From positions 6,341,971 through 6,405,970 of the forward strand of contig NC_133491.1 in NCBI RefSeq assembly GCF_025370935.1: DNA of 64,000 bases. The letters run 5' to 3'. How positions within the stretch are numbered: the stretch's first letter is position 1; every line of letters begins with the position of its first letter. Below, piece by piece: positions 20,675 through 31,763 of this stretch. The notes beneath the pieces were generated by a model that worked only from the letters and a program-made list of their open reading frames with translations, was not told where the DNA came from and did no database searches. The translations under genes were made by a program, and so were the position numbers. The stretch comes from Choristoneura fumiferana (lineage: Eukaryota > Arthropoda > Insecta > Lepidoptera > Tortricidae).

Positions 20675-21415
20675 TATAATTACCTAAATAAGTTTTTAAA
20701 AATTACTTATTATGAATCGTGCTTTCAAGCGTGTACGAACCGACTAAGCTAGCCTACACAAAGTGCACACTACTTTACAATACAGCGCGAAACGTCTAAG
20801 CGATACTTAAGCGATTTTGGCTGTAGCGCTTCTTATGGTCGAAGCAAACATTGTTACAAGCAATATCGCCTATATTATATTTAGTTTGTTTTCGCTGTTG
20901 CAATAATTGAAATATAAAGTAATGCTCAACAGGCGAAACCTACTAACATTATTTTAGCACTTTTAGGCAGTACTCAAATTGCATTTTTATTGAAATCTTA
21001 ACATTCCAAAATCGCTTGTTTGACATTAAAATATTTTTGCTGTTGTAAAATAATAAAAAATGCTGTTTAACCAACGCGTAGTTGTTTTTGGCTGTTGATT
21101 TTCTTAAAAATCGGCTTTAAGTGAGCTTAAGAAAAACGTAACTCGGTATTGGAGTATCGTACAGTAAAACGGGTTTCAACAGCATGTAGATCTTGGAAAG
21201 TACATTCTAACGATATACTTAACTCAGTTTTGCCCAAAAGTGACTTTAAGCGATTCTGGTCGTAAGGGGACGATATGTCTTTATTGTTTGATAAACTGAA
21301 TTCTGAAAGAATTTTTTGAGTAATACATACATCAAAAATACGAAGATATGGACGTTTTAAATTTTCAATTACATAGAGAGATCCGTCATGTGATATGACA
21401 CGATGACCATAGTAA

Positions 21416-21793
21416 GAGTGCCTTTTCCACCAGAGATGTGCTATGCTACGTTACTATGGATGTGTTTGATATCCACCAATCATATGCATTGGTCCACATA
21501 GCATACCACTGGTGGAAGCGGGTTCAACGTGGGTTCAACTAAGCTATGTTTTTTTTATATGGGAAGATCCTTGCTGTGGATGCCTGCTATGGATGCGTGC
21601 TCTGCATGCGTGCGTCTACTCGAGGCGCGCACCTTCCTCGCACAGCTGCCTCGCGGCTGCGCATCTTCATAGCGCAACTTCCTCGAACGGCTACATAGCT
21701 TAGCATTAGTGGAAATGGTCACATAGTTTCGTAGCGTAGCTTTCACATCCTCGCAGCATAGCTGCATAGAACATCTCTGGTGGAAAGGCACCC
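21416..21793. mobile_element. 378-bp MITE with TAA duplication
   Basis: TIRs GAGTGCCTTTTCCACCAGAG and GGGTGCCTTTCCACCAGAGA (reverse complement of right end), exact TAA at 21413-21415 and 21794-21796. The interior is a set of imperfect repeats around catagc and gctatg. The 3-bp target suggests PIF/Harbinger. Confidence 0.8.
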
Positions 21794-21796
21794 TAA

Positions 21797-22915
21797 GTCC
21801 ATACATTTTTCTAGCAAGATTGCAAGGTGATCAAAAATATCGAAACATGAACTCTAATCTTACTCTAATGCCTTAATAACAGTGCATGTGCCGATATTTT
21901 TGACCACTTTGGCTGCTCCGAAACATCTAATGATGACTGTATACTTGTTTATAATATATTCCCTATTACCATTTATGAGATTTCCCTTTGAGATTGAGAT
22001 TTTAATCTTTCAATTTCTCTGGTGGTCGGTCGGTCCGGTCACTTTACCAGCAGACGCCCAACAGGCAGACAAATGTGATGCTATACGAAACTAGTCACTA
22101 AGCAAGGCTAGCGCGGTTGAATTTCATCGTGGTTGCCTACACGTGTCGATTGATCTGGGAATTTGCTCAATAGTCATGCGGCCACTAATTTCGTTCGCAG
22201 ACGTTAAAAAACCTACAGACAGAAATCATATCTAGTCACGGCACTGTGTCCGATAAGTTCTTAAATTCAATCAACAATAATGTAACTAACTACACGTCCT
22301 CTGGATACTTTTGCCGCCCCGTAACTTAAAATCAACTTGACTTAATGACGTAAATAATACTTGCAGCATAGGTACCTATGCATAACAGTAGACGTCTTGG
22401 CTTACTTAGGTCATGCATTTATTATGATGTTAGAAAGGGATGATTTGTCGATGACGTCGATTCCGGAAGGGCTATGAATTAGCACGGAACATGTTGAGCT
22501 AAACTGCATTTAAGACGTGAGTTATCCGGGTTTATTTCACTAAAAAAACTGCGTTGCAAGGGTGTGTTGCTGCAAATCGAGAGCTCATATCTCGAAAACA
22601 AGAAGTTAAAAAGAATATCCGCTAGTACTACGACCGCACCTAGCTATTTATACCGGCGATTCAGCGGCACCATTCCGACCGGCGTGATGGCGACATTATT
22701 TCGTCACCGCTCTCCAACGGCGCTGTGTAGTGTCTCACCACTTATTGTTCCTAGTGGTTGCGATTTTACAGTCTCCATTGTAAGCATCGGAGCTGGCTGG
22801 TTGCTCAAAAATATCTGAACATTTACGCGACTGTCAATACGGTCGTGTTCAGATATTTAAAAGCGTCCAGGCAGCATGTTTGGACCATGCTCTCCTCTGT
22901 GGTACCTAGTCTAAG
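21797..22915. other. Intergenic, no gene recognised
   Basis: Mixed-composition DNA. The short hairpin aaatatctgaaca / tgttcagatattt (22808-22855) resembles a segment of the element at 34578. ORFs here lack any recognisable motif. Confidence 0.5.
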
Positions 22916-22917
22916 AG

Positions 22918-23068
22918 GCCTAAGACCCTGTTTTACATTAATCCAATAAAATCGTTCCAGTGGCGATACTTTGCGGGGTTACAATCCTAAAGAGTTACAC
23001 AAGATCGACCGAGCACCGTTATGTTATACTTCTGGAACGATTTAACTGGGATAATGTGAACAAGGCCT
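22918..23068. mobile_element. MITE, 'accctgtttacattaatcc' family, copy 1
   Basis: The left end gaccctgttttacattaatc and right end gggataatgtgaacaaggcc form an imperfect TIR, with the inner inverted pair aatcgttccag / ctggaacgatt. A related copy is at 30400-30510. Duplication ambiguous (TA or CTA). Confidence 0.6.
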
Positions 23069-23104
23069 AACTATGGCATACCTACATAGGAGTATCTTTA
23101 GGTT

Positions 23105-23325
23105 AGGTTCAAATCCAGGCTCGCACATCCGAGGTTTTCAAGGCGAAGAAAAACATCCCGAAGAGGCCTGCATATATGTTTATTTGTCATTATACCTGTG
23201 AAGCTATTCAATAGTGTGGGAAGTTCGCAATTTGTTAAATTTGCACTTGATCCGCATGGGAACTACAGCCCAAGCCCTATCATTCTGAGAGGAGGCTTAT
23301 GCCCAACAGCGGGAGCGGGTTTTTC
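23105..23325 (+). repeat. Diverged GAT-tailed SINE relic
   Basis: It retains ttcaaatccaggctcgcac, gaagaaaaacatc, gaagctattcaatagtgtg, catgggaactacagcccaag and tctgagaggaggcttatgcc in family order. Head and tail are lost. Confidence 0.65.
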
Positions 23326-23438
23326 AAATTCTTTATGAGTCCATTCTTAAACCTATAGGTACCATACGTTACGTAACGACTTACCTACCTACACAAAAAC
23401 AGTGTCGAAACAGAAATAATCTTACACGGCAGGTAGGG

Positions 23439-23589
23439 TACGGTCAAGAACATTAAATTCATGAGCCACCATGGAACCTTTTCAAAAGGAAAGTCATTAC
23501 GGTTTTCCTTGTTAACTAATGCGATGTCACTATGACGTTTACTGCGAAATGGTTCGATGGTGGCTCATGAATTAAACTCCTTGACGGTA
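23439..23589. mobile_element. TA-target MITE, 'TACGGTCAAG' family
   Basis: Ends TACGGTCAAGAACATTAAAT and TTAAACTCCTTGACGGTA with the long inner arm tcatgagccaccatgg / cgatggtggctcatga. About 150 bp. A second, one-ended copy is at 60330-60425 and a relative at 25833-25969. Confidence 0.75.
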
Positions 23590-24062
23590 CCCATCGACTT
23601 GAACTTGAGGTGCCTATTTACTAAGTAGGTCTGTATCAACGGAGGGTCAAGCCCGCCATAAGAAACCGCATAACCGCGATTTAATAATTCTCTCTCGTCT
23701 TTCAAATATTTATAAATACGGGTTACGCGATGGCGGAATATTCCGAAATACCGGTATTTTTAGCACGAGGTCGGCCCTGTTTACATGTTTTCAGTTTACG
23801 ACCGAGTTATTTCACGGCTTACAGAACGCTTTTTCGTAGGATTTGGGTTTTAAAATTTAGAAATTATGATTTTTCAACCATCGAGACGATGACAGTTTGG
23901 ATCTGTAGAAGTGGATCGCAGAAGTGTAGAACCGGCTATGACGGTAGTTGAATTTAATTGAATTGATTAAGAGCTGAATACTCGTAGAAGCTCAAAAATA
24001 TCAGAACACGCACTTACGTGATGCGGTATGCGACTTTTTATTTTTATTTGTAAAGCTGGATC

Positions 24063-24216
24063 AAGTGTGGATTGTACAACAAGAGCATAAAACGTGCCAT
24101 TTTACCCAAGATGTTCATATAGCCACTCGAGCCGGTACGGCGAGGGTGGATAGACACGTCGAGGGGAAAATGTCACGTTTTATGCTCTTGTTGTACAATC
24201 CGCTTTTCACTTAGAT
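24063..24216. repeat. 154-bp hairpin with ~45-bp arms
   Basis: aagtgtggattgtacaacaa then gagcataaaacgtg is repeated in reverse complement at 24175-24216 with few mismatches, spaced by about 60 bp. It could be a MITE whose target site is not obvious, or a structured transcript. Confidence 0.6.
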
Positions 24217-24597
24217 TGCGAGGAAATTAAATAGCAACAGTGAAAACAATTGTCCACTTTCTATGTATCTTTTAATTTTCATGCATTATATATAATTATC
24301 GTCGGTGAGATTGCCACTTCTTTTAGTTTTATTGATTTATTTGAATTGACTTGATTAATTTTTAGTTTAATTTACTTACATAATTTTAAAATTAATAAAA
24401 AAATATAAGTACTTACAAACTTTTTTATTTGTGGCTGTTGACACCTGATTACCTTGGTCTTAGACGAAGATTTTACTTTATGCACTAGAGCATAAAAAGT
24501 CATTTTATGTCGCCTAGATCCAGCATAAACACGAAATTTACGAACATGAAAAGTGAAAAAAAATCAAGCTACCTTTAAATACACATACTCGTATGAC

Positions 24598-24832
24598 TCC
24601 GACTAGCCGTTACCCGCGACTCCATCCGCGCAATTCGTTATCGCTATCCCGCTATGCAATTTTCCGGGATAAAACTAACCTATGTCCTTCGGTCCTTCCC
24701 CGGAGCTCAAACTATCCGTAGGTATACCTACCGAATTTTATCGAAATCAGTTCAGCGTTTTAGACGCGATGAAGTAAGAAACAAAAATCAGACTTACAAA
24801 CTTTCGCATTTATAACATTAGTTTACTGCACA
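24598..24832. repeat. Lepidopteran dispersed repeat, old copy
   Basis: It opens gactagccgttacccgcgac, includes attttccgggataaaactaacctatg, and closes with caaactttcgcatttataacattag, the same ends as 11131-12824 but without an array. Confidence 0.6.
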
Positions 24833-24878
24833 TTTCCGATCCGCTTGCGAAACCTTTTCAAATGTTACTTACTATACC

Positions 24879-24975
24879 TAGTGCCATCCACGAAGACGCG
24901 TGATTTTGTCAAAATTAGCCATTAATGGCATTGTAATAAGAACCACGGCACGCGTCATCGTGAATGACTCTACCT
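24879..24975. mobile_element. Small palindromic element
   Basis: gtgccatccacgaagacgcgtg is inverted at cacgcgtcatcgtgaatgac, with a second inner pair at (ta)gccattaatggc. About 95 bp. Target duplication unclear. Confidence 0.45.
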
Positions 24976-25832
24976 ATAACTAATACCTACCACAGAATAG
25001 ATGATAGTACAAGTAGGTACCTACTAATACTTGAAATTATTTATGGAACTTCAAAAATATCTAAGGACGTAGTAATAGCACCAGTAGTAATATCGAGTAG
25101 CACCTACTAAACACGTTTTGTAGAGGATATAAATAGATCACGTTTTCCCTGAATGAGGTCCCGATATTTTGACGCATAAGTATAAAAGAGTCTGTAATAA
25201 CTGAACCGTGTATCAATGGTAGGTTATAGACAACATACTACAATGAATATTCAATGCAAAGATTCAATGTGTTTCTCTTAGATCCAATAATAAATATTTG
25301 GTTGAAAATATAAAAATAATCTCTCTACATTTTTCTAAATAAACGATAAACAGAGGCAAGCATTATTCACCACGTATCAATTCGCAAGTCTGCGTCTGGC
25401 TGCCAAGGTGACTGATTCACAAACAGGTGTGCCAGTAGGCTGGGACCACACCGGGGTTTGTCAGAGATTGACGGTCAATATGTGTACGGTAACAAATACC
25501 TGTTTGCCATTTGCTAAGTAATTTCTCAGTGTGTCCCTCGCCTTACCTCACTTAATTTGATACAGCCACATTTAGACGAAAAAATCATGCGAGTTGCGGT
25601 ACATTGTCAGCGATGATCGATTACTTGTAAATCTATAGGCACGCGGCCCTGCAATGTAACGGAACTAAGGCTAAAAAAGCCTCGAGCCTTTTAGATTGAA
25701 ATTTGTTTAAGTTAAGCTTTTTCTTTCTGCTTACCGGACCTTAAAACGCTGCGCATTGTGGGATTTTTCCCACGTTGTCACGAATGAATGTTTTCTTTCT
25801 TTTCTTTTTTCTTTCTTTCTGTGTCGCACAAG

Positions 25833-25969
25833 TACACTCAAACCAACTGAATCGTGACCCACCGTGGAAAAAGTTATAGTGACATCGCATTGCTTGACAG
25901 GGGAATTTATTATGACACTTACTGTGAGAACGTTCTACGGTGGGTCAGGAATCAAATGGTTCGACTGTA
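25833..25969. mobile_element. TA-target MITE
   Basis: Ends TACACTCAAACCAACTGAAT and its imperfect inverse TTCGACTGTA, with the inner inverted arm gacccaccgtggaa / ttctacggtgggtc. 137 bp. Immediately preceded by a pyrimidine tract (25793-25820). Confidence 0.65.
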
Positions 25970-25971
25970 CC

Positions 25972-27332
25972 TACTTTGCAAGCGCCCGTTTCCAAAATTG
26001 TAAGCACTAGCTTTACGGGCATAATGAGCAGCGAGATATAGTAATTACAGTTAGCGTCTCTTGATATAGCTCTACCTTTATGCTGATGAATCATGGTTTA
26101 TTTGCGTGAAGGTTGGTGCAGCAAGGTGGTCGGCGTTACGGCATTTCCGATACCAATGAGTAAATTAAGAAGTAAACAAGGACTTAGCTTTTGCGTACTA
26201 AGCTTGTATTCATTATTTTTTAATCTGTTATGAAACAGTAAGAAAAAAATAGAAGAAATTAAGTGCATAAAGTCGTGTATAAATATTTTTGTAACTTTGG
26301 CCGTGTTTTTGCACTTGACTGTACGATTATATTCCCACTCGTGAAAGGAATATAATAATTCACACTTAGTAATAATTAAGGGAGACAAATCATAAGATTC
26401 CATATTTCCGTCCTTCATTCTACGGGACAGTTTCAAGTGTGCATGCGATTTAAAAATTGCTATAACTATTAAAAGGTTTAGGTACTTTCTAAGATACCTA
26501 AGATACATGGTACCAAATGATCTTACATATAATATGATTATCTAAATATATTTGCTACCGACCCAATACTAACCAATATTTGAACGCACTTCACAATTTT
26601 TTTAGCTTACCCGTGATCATGACACTGGTAGATGCGTCGAAATATCAGAAGCTTATTAAAGGTAATCTAATCACATTCTAGGTAGGTAGGTACATCCCGT
26701 AGTATTTAAACCTACCGAGTCTGCTCTGTTCTACCTAGAATAGAACAGAAAAACATTGAATTCGGAAGGCTAGGCTAGAATGTAATACAAAATGTGCCAC
26801 TCGTCACATGCATTCCGATCCGGGTCCGCAAGAATGCCTGGTCACTATAAGAGTTTAAGACATCGCTTTGGATAGTGGCGCCATCTCTTCTGAGTCTTTA
26901 GAATACCCGGTCACCAGCTTGTAATCTAAAAGCATTGCCGATTATGTAGAACAAAACAGAATCGGTACCTAGATTTGTGGCCGGCCTAACACGTCATTGG
27001 GTCAGGCCAACGTTACTGTTCCTGAAAATTTTTAGTAGATAACAGACACTTCCTTGAAACCTAAAACTTTATGAATCTAATTTGAAAAAAAAAAATGAGC
27101 GCCAAACATATTTTTGGCTTAAACAAAAACTTTATATTCTCAGTGATACTAAATGGCGTCGTATTTCTGAACATTTCCCGTGAAAATCAAGTGGGAAGAT
27201 AATTATCCCGAGTAAAGGGTGGGCAGACTCTGTAAGCTTGTGGCTTCGTGCCCGAATAAAACTATTAGCTAAACTAGTGCCGCGCTGCCGGATTTGGAGA
27301 TCGATAGGACACTTCTTTAATTTTGTACGTTT
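25972..27332. other. Intergenic, no gene recognised
   Basis: AT-rich. The minus-strand ORF 26098-26508 (136 residues) has low complexity and no recognisable domain. No repeats identified. Confidence 0.45.
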
Positions 27333-27340
27333 CTGTATAC

Positions 27341-27535
27341 CAGTGGTTCCCAACCTTCTCTTGACCAGGGACCACTTTGATTTGTTTGTTGTTGTCAGGG
27401 ACCACTATTTACAGGAAAAATAAAGTGAATCAATCTGAAAATAAACTTGAATCAATGGGCCGCGAAATTTGAAAGCGTTTGCGGACAATATTTTGGTTCC
27501 TGCGGACGGTGCGGACCACTGGTTGGGAACCATTG
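27341..27535. mobile_element. hAT-type MITE with exact 8-bp duplication
   Basis: TIRs CAGTGGTTCCCAACC and CAATGGTTCCCAACC (reverse complement of the right end). The duplication CTGTATAC is exact (27333-27340 and 27536-27543). The CAGTGGTTC-type end and an 8-bp target define hAT elements. 195 bp, no ORF. Confidence 0.92.
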
Positions 27536-28070
27536 CTGTATACGAAGGGTGACAAACACATCTCAATAAATGCCCAAATGTCTATTTATTATTTTTCCTT
27601 TAGATTAAATAATTTCATACGCTTACTATTCGCTAAAACGTTGTGTCTTACATTATTATGTAGGTGCCTTTCGTTACTACTGGTAAACTAGGCATAGCAA
27701 AGTAGATGGCGGGTTCGACAGTAATTGTGACACAAAACATAACACTCAGACAAAGTTACCAATTCACTTAACTATACTTTATTGTCGTGCATCAGGGTTA
27801 AAATTACGTTATATTTGTTCTCTACTTTAAAAGTGATTTTACCTTATTCTGAAATCGCCTACTCTGTCACCACATTTTTAGTACATTTCTTTCTGATACT
27901 TAGGTAGGTACTACTGCGTTTCACATGCTGGGATAAGTGTAATTAATTGTATGAGAAACGTAGTTTTATTAAATAGCATATTATAAAATGGAAATATTAT
28001 AAAAAAATGCGATAATTTCTTTATTTTCTAAGTATAACAGTTTAAACTATCGATACATTTTTTCCCATCT

Positions 28071-28276
28071 CAGCCCTACTATTCCCTTGGCATCCCGCGC
28101 TCCACGCGCGGACTGCCCGGGCGCCCGGCAGCGCAACCGAACGAACGAAACGCTACATCCACAACACGCCACCGTGTTTACGAACGCATTTTTTATGAAT
28201 TAGAAATTGGAACACTTTTTGAAATTTAACTTTTTTTGTGAAGTGCCTGACTTTGGATTTATTGGTGGATAAAAAG
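28071..28276 (+). promoter_or_regulatory. Candidate promoter and non-coding first exon of the 38434-44117 gene
   Basis: A GC-rich island (about 28085-28145) in AT-rich DNA, preceded by a possible initiator tctcagcc, ends in a strong donor aaaaag|gtgagt (28277). It has no usable ATG: the only ATG is followed at once by a stop (atgaattag), and the frame entering exon 2 is closed by TGA at 28248-28250. Assignment to the next gene downstream is an inference from strand, position and splice type. Confidence 0.45.
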
Positions 28277-28431
28277 GTGAGTTGTGCTTTTATTATTAGT
28301 GGCGTGGAGATTAATAAAACGTGAACTACTAAACTAATGTACTTAATAGAAACACATTCAACTTTTAATTTCTAAAGAGTAGGTAAACTGATTTAATCAC
28401 TTTGACGTTTCGATTTTCTTCCTACTCGTGA

Positions 28432-28510
28432 CCACGGCCGCCTGCAATGCGGTCGAAACGTCGAGATAATTCTAGCAAAAATTTGTCACATTAAAGTCCC
28501 GGTTGTAATA
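28432..28510. repeat. Dispersed repeat fragment, second copy
   Basis: gcctgcaatgcggtcgaaacgtcgag and aagtcccggttgtaataata, partner of 7350-7452. Confidence 0.6.
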
Positions 28511-29071
28511 ATAACTATAAGTGAAAATCATGAAAGTTTAAAACAATACCCACTTAATGTTAACTTACGCTAAAATTTTTGTTTGTTTAAAAATATAGTT
28601 TTTTACTTGTAGTGTATATGTAGTTATATGTTTTTGCATTTTTTTAAATTATGGTTAATAAATGTTATGTGTGTATGTTACTATACCTAAATTGATCGAT
28701 GTTCAAAATGTACCGCGTCAAAAGTGTGACTACATTTGGAGTCAAAACTTCAGATGAAAAACCTTTACAAGAGTGAATACTCTAACACACAACCAACACA
28801 ACAACCAGTAATATAGAAACGCCAGAACAGTATATTTCTCACGTCACTCCGTCATTTAGTTTACGTAACTTTGTAAGCTTCAACCGAGCATCGAACCAAG
28901 GCCGGGCCGGGGTCGCGTTTATTATAACCGAGGCGAGAGTTACTACTGTAATTTGTTAACTTTAAATACGAGTACAAGCTGGTGGTGATGGAAATGATCA
29001 TAAATGAGTTCTGTTTTTGTGCAAAGTTTATTAAAAGATGTTTTTTTTTTAATTAGACTAGGTATGTAGTG

Positions 29072-29165
29072 TCCCACTGCTAGGCAAAGGCCTCCCCTCT
29101 TGACCTCCACAACTCCCGTTCCGACGATATGACAGGATTGACAGGCCAGTCCTTTGCGTAGGTAC
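29072..29165 (-). repeat. LINE/SINE tail scrap, antisense
   Basis: gtcccactgctaggcaaagg cctcccctcttgacctccac is the reverse complement of the scrap at 9464-9515 and of the shared cccagcagtggga end of the local SINE and RTE tails. Confidence 0.45.
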
Positions 29166-29380
29166 GTGTCCAAATCGTCCCGCCATCTTCTTCAATAAAG
29201 AAGATGAAATATTGATACAAAATTATACACTCAAATGACAATCTCTTGAGTTGAGTTACTTTATGACATTGTATTGTGCTTGCTTTATGGCATTTTGAAT
29301 TGAGTAGTAGAATAATAATGTATACTCAATTTTAAATAAATAATGATAAACTTGAGTATAATGAACATGTTAGAATATTA

Positions 29381-29830
29381 CATTACGGTTCCTCTTGTTT
29401 ACGCATATTTTTTATGTCATAATTCTATTTTACACAATCTGTTTACGCATAATAGTATTTATGCCTAAGCTGTTTTCGCATAACAGTTTAAGCAGCATTC
29501 TCTTACGTATAACCAATGTCAGCCGAATGGGCTTTACGCATAATTTGTTAATTCCGAATATTGTTTAGGCAGAAAATTACTTTCGCATTCTTAGGGGCTG
29601 TTTCACCATCCATTGATTAGTGTTAACTGGCGGTTAGGTGTGATGCCGTCTCTATTTCTTTTGTTCGAATAGATGGAGACGGCATCACAATTAACCGTCG
29701 GTTAACGCTTATCAATGGATGGTGAGACAGCCCCTTAATGTGCAAGTTTAAGTTTCAGCGTAAATAAATTATGCGAAACCTGTTAAATGCGTAATCAGTT
29801 TCGGACATGAAGTATGCCAAATCGAGGTCA
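29381..29830. repeat. Element built of (t)acgcataa-type short repeats
   Basis: Many variants of ttacgcataa / ttatgcgtaa in both orientations flank the MITE at 29594-29734, which interrupts it. This looks like an old repeat-rich non-autonomous element; class not determined and outer ends not fixed. Confidence 0.45.
29594..29734. mobile_element. Palindromic Harbinger-type MITE, copy 2
   Basis: 141 bp, termini GGGGCTGTTTCACCATCC and inverse, flanked by exact TTA (29591-29593 and 29735-29737). About 90 percent like 1121-1260 by eye. Confidence 0.85.
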
Positions 29831-30059
29831 CCCTTACATTACACGTAAAAGCTCAGAAAATAAGCAGGAGAATTTTTTGTTTCAATCATAAATCATCATA
29901 AAACATGTCGTAGCTATTTAAAGAGAGTGTCAAATTGTCCGTCTAACCAGTCCAGACAGCCGCGTTTCCGTTCGTCGGTGTCTATGTCCATTTTTCTCTA
30001 AAGGACCACCAAAATAATTTACACAATTCTGGTTTCATTGAGTTAAAGCCAACTTTTGC

Positions 30060-30235
30060 CTAATTTTGAGCTACTGAGTCCACCATGGTCCAGTGTATTC
30101 GCAACGCCTCCAACCGGCGGAAATGGAAGCACAATGAGGGCTGGCCTCGAAAAATTCTACGACCCACCGAACATCTCTCCGTGTACCTCGTCTGCGCAAC
30201 CACGACCGCTCTGATAAGAGTGTCCGACTAAGAAG
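30060..30235 (+). pseudogene. Possible LINE C-terminal scrap
   Basis: It reads STMVQCIRNASNRRKWKHNE GWPRKILRPTEHLSVYLVCA with no start and no continuation. GC-richer than its surroundings. Similarity to lepidopteran LINE ends is from memory and weak. Confidence 0.3.
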
Positions 30236-30399
30236 AAGATTTGCCTAATTTTATATAGGTACTTAACTTTCCCGACTCTCGCCCAATCATGTGGCCAAAC
30301 GTTGAGACAATTTATAGCAATAACAGGCGTGACAAGAAAATAAAGTGCTAGTGCTAATTTTATACAGTTTTAAAACTTGTTTTTAGGATTATGTTACTA

Positions 30400-30510
30400 T
30401 TCGACCCTGTTTAAATTAATCCAGTACCTAAGATCGTTCCCGTTCCAGTAGCGGTCCATTGCGGGGTCACAAACCTAACTAGTTACACGATATCGACCGA
30501 ATACCGCAAT
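30400..30510. mobile_element. MITE, 'accctgtttacattaatcc' family, one-ended copy
   Basis: cgaccctgtttaaattaatccag, gttccagtagcggtccattg, cggggtcacaaacctaac and gatatcgaccgaataccgc follow the order of 22918-23020. The right half is missing. Confidence 0.6.
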
Positions 30511-30766
30511 CCTACTGCAATAATCATTCGTGCCCTGTCTGTCTGTCCGTCTGCCACAGCAGATTTGCTTCAAAATCACCTGCATAATCGATAATTAGCA
30601 TACTACGGGTCCATTCGACTCTCATAATTGTCGCAATTCAATAATGTGGAAATTTTCATAACTCTTTTTTTCTTTGAATCCATTAATTGTTCATAGTTCT
30701 TATAAAACAAACCTAACCTATAGTATAGCGTTCTACAAGATAACCATTTAATAATTTCTAAAAAAA

Positions 30767-31763
30767 TTAACAAAAAAGTAAAACCGACTCCAAACAAAAA
30801 ATAACAAAAAAGGGAACCGACTACAAAACTCTTGAAAATATTTTTCTAGGTACCTACTAGCTCAAAGTCGGTGCCTCAGTACGAGCCAGCAGGAGTGGAA
30901 CAATATGTAGTCGTCTACCCCACGTACATACTATGGGTTTCAATCCCTCCTGCTGGGTCGTGCTGAGTCACCGACTTAGTGCTAGTAGGTACCTAGAAAA
31001 ATATTTTCAAGGGTTTCGTAGTCGGTTCCATTTTTAGGGTTCCGGAGCCAAAATGGCAAAAACGGAACCCTTATAGTTTCGTCAAGTCCGTCTGTCTGTC
31101 TGTCCGTCCATATGTCACAAGCATTTTACTCGAAAACTACAAGATGTATATCAATGAAATTTGGAGTACAGATGTCTTGTCAAAGCCGCTTTTTAGTTTT
31201 GTAGTTAAATTACAAAAATAAATATTTATGAGGGGGGGGGCACTCCATACCTACACGTAACAGAAATTGAAAAAAAAAAAATAACTCGCATCAACGTGTG
31301 GCACATAGTTAGACAGCTCTTTTGAAAAGATAGTAAGGTTTCTCAAAAACTTTTTTGATTAAGTGAAGATTTCCGGAAATAATTGCTCCCAAAGTAGCAA
31401 AAATTGTGTCCCCCCCCACTATCTTGTAAACCGTTTGTCCAAAAAATATGCAAAAAATATGGAAAGGCAACGCTTAATAAATACTTTCAACGAAAATTGG
31501 TTTCAACATGATTGGATATACTGTTTTTGAGTTATTGCCGAAAAACTGCACTTCTCGACAAAAGGATGTAAGTGCCGTGAAGATACGCTCTTTTTCTGGT
31601 AATAGATTTTAAGACTGTATTAAGTGTTTTAATTGTATTATAACGCACATAATACTACTTGATTTTTTTCGTAATAGCTACGGAACCTTATCTTGGCGTG
31701 TCCGACACGCTCTTAACCGTTTTTTTTGTAATTTGATTTGAGTCGGTTTTACTTTTTTGTTAA
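30767..31763. mobile_element. Nested palindromic complex
   Basis: Outer inverted pair ttaacaaaaaagtaaaaccg and cggttttacttttttgttaa (30767-30790, 31740-31763). Inside, 30813-31029 is a hairpin with ~75-bp arms starting ggaaccgactacaaaactct. Then comes a full copy of the 'ttagggttccg' element (31031-31728). Confidence 0.65.
31031..31728 (+). mobile_element. 'ttagggttccgtagccaaaatgg' element, copy 1
   Basis: It starts tttttagggttccgGagcca, with a gtctgtctgtctgtccgtcc block, and ends ggcgtgtccgacacgctctt plus T-run. It shares both ends with 53589-54222, while the interiors have diverged. A dispersed insect repeat; class not determined. Confidence 0.65.

Larger units (their letters stand above)
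18428..21276. mobile_element. 2.85-kb TIR element with nested insertions
   Basis: The left end ATATCGTCCCCTTACAACCA then GAATCGCTTA, and the right end TAAGCGATTCTGGT then CGTAAGGGGACGATAT, are inverted copies with one difference in about 30 bases. ATAT at both edges may include the target site. The motif (t)aagcgattttg(c/g)ctgta recurs inside (about 18655 and 20809), as subterminal repeats do. The middle holds the inverted repeat 19288-20395, which carries one MITE, and a second MITE at 20438. No transposase ORF was seen. A lone copy of the terminal motif, tcgtccccttacag, lies just outside at 18297. Confidence 0.75.

Noticed and set aside
26098..26508. 136-codon minus-strand ORF as a gene
   Set aside because: No recognisable domain, AT-driven composition (K, N, I, L, F) and no splice context; kept only as a note.
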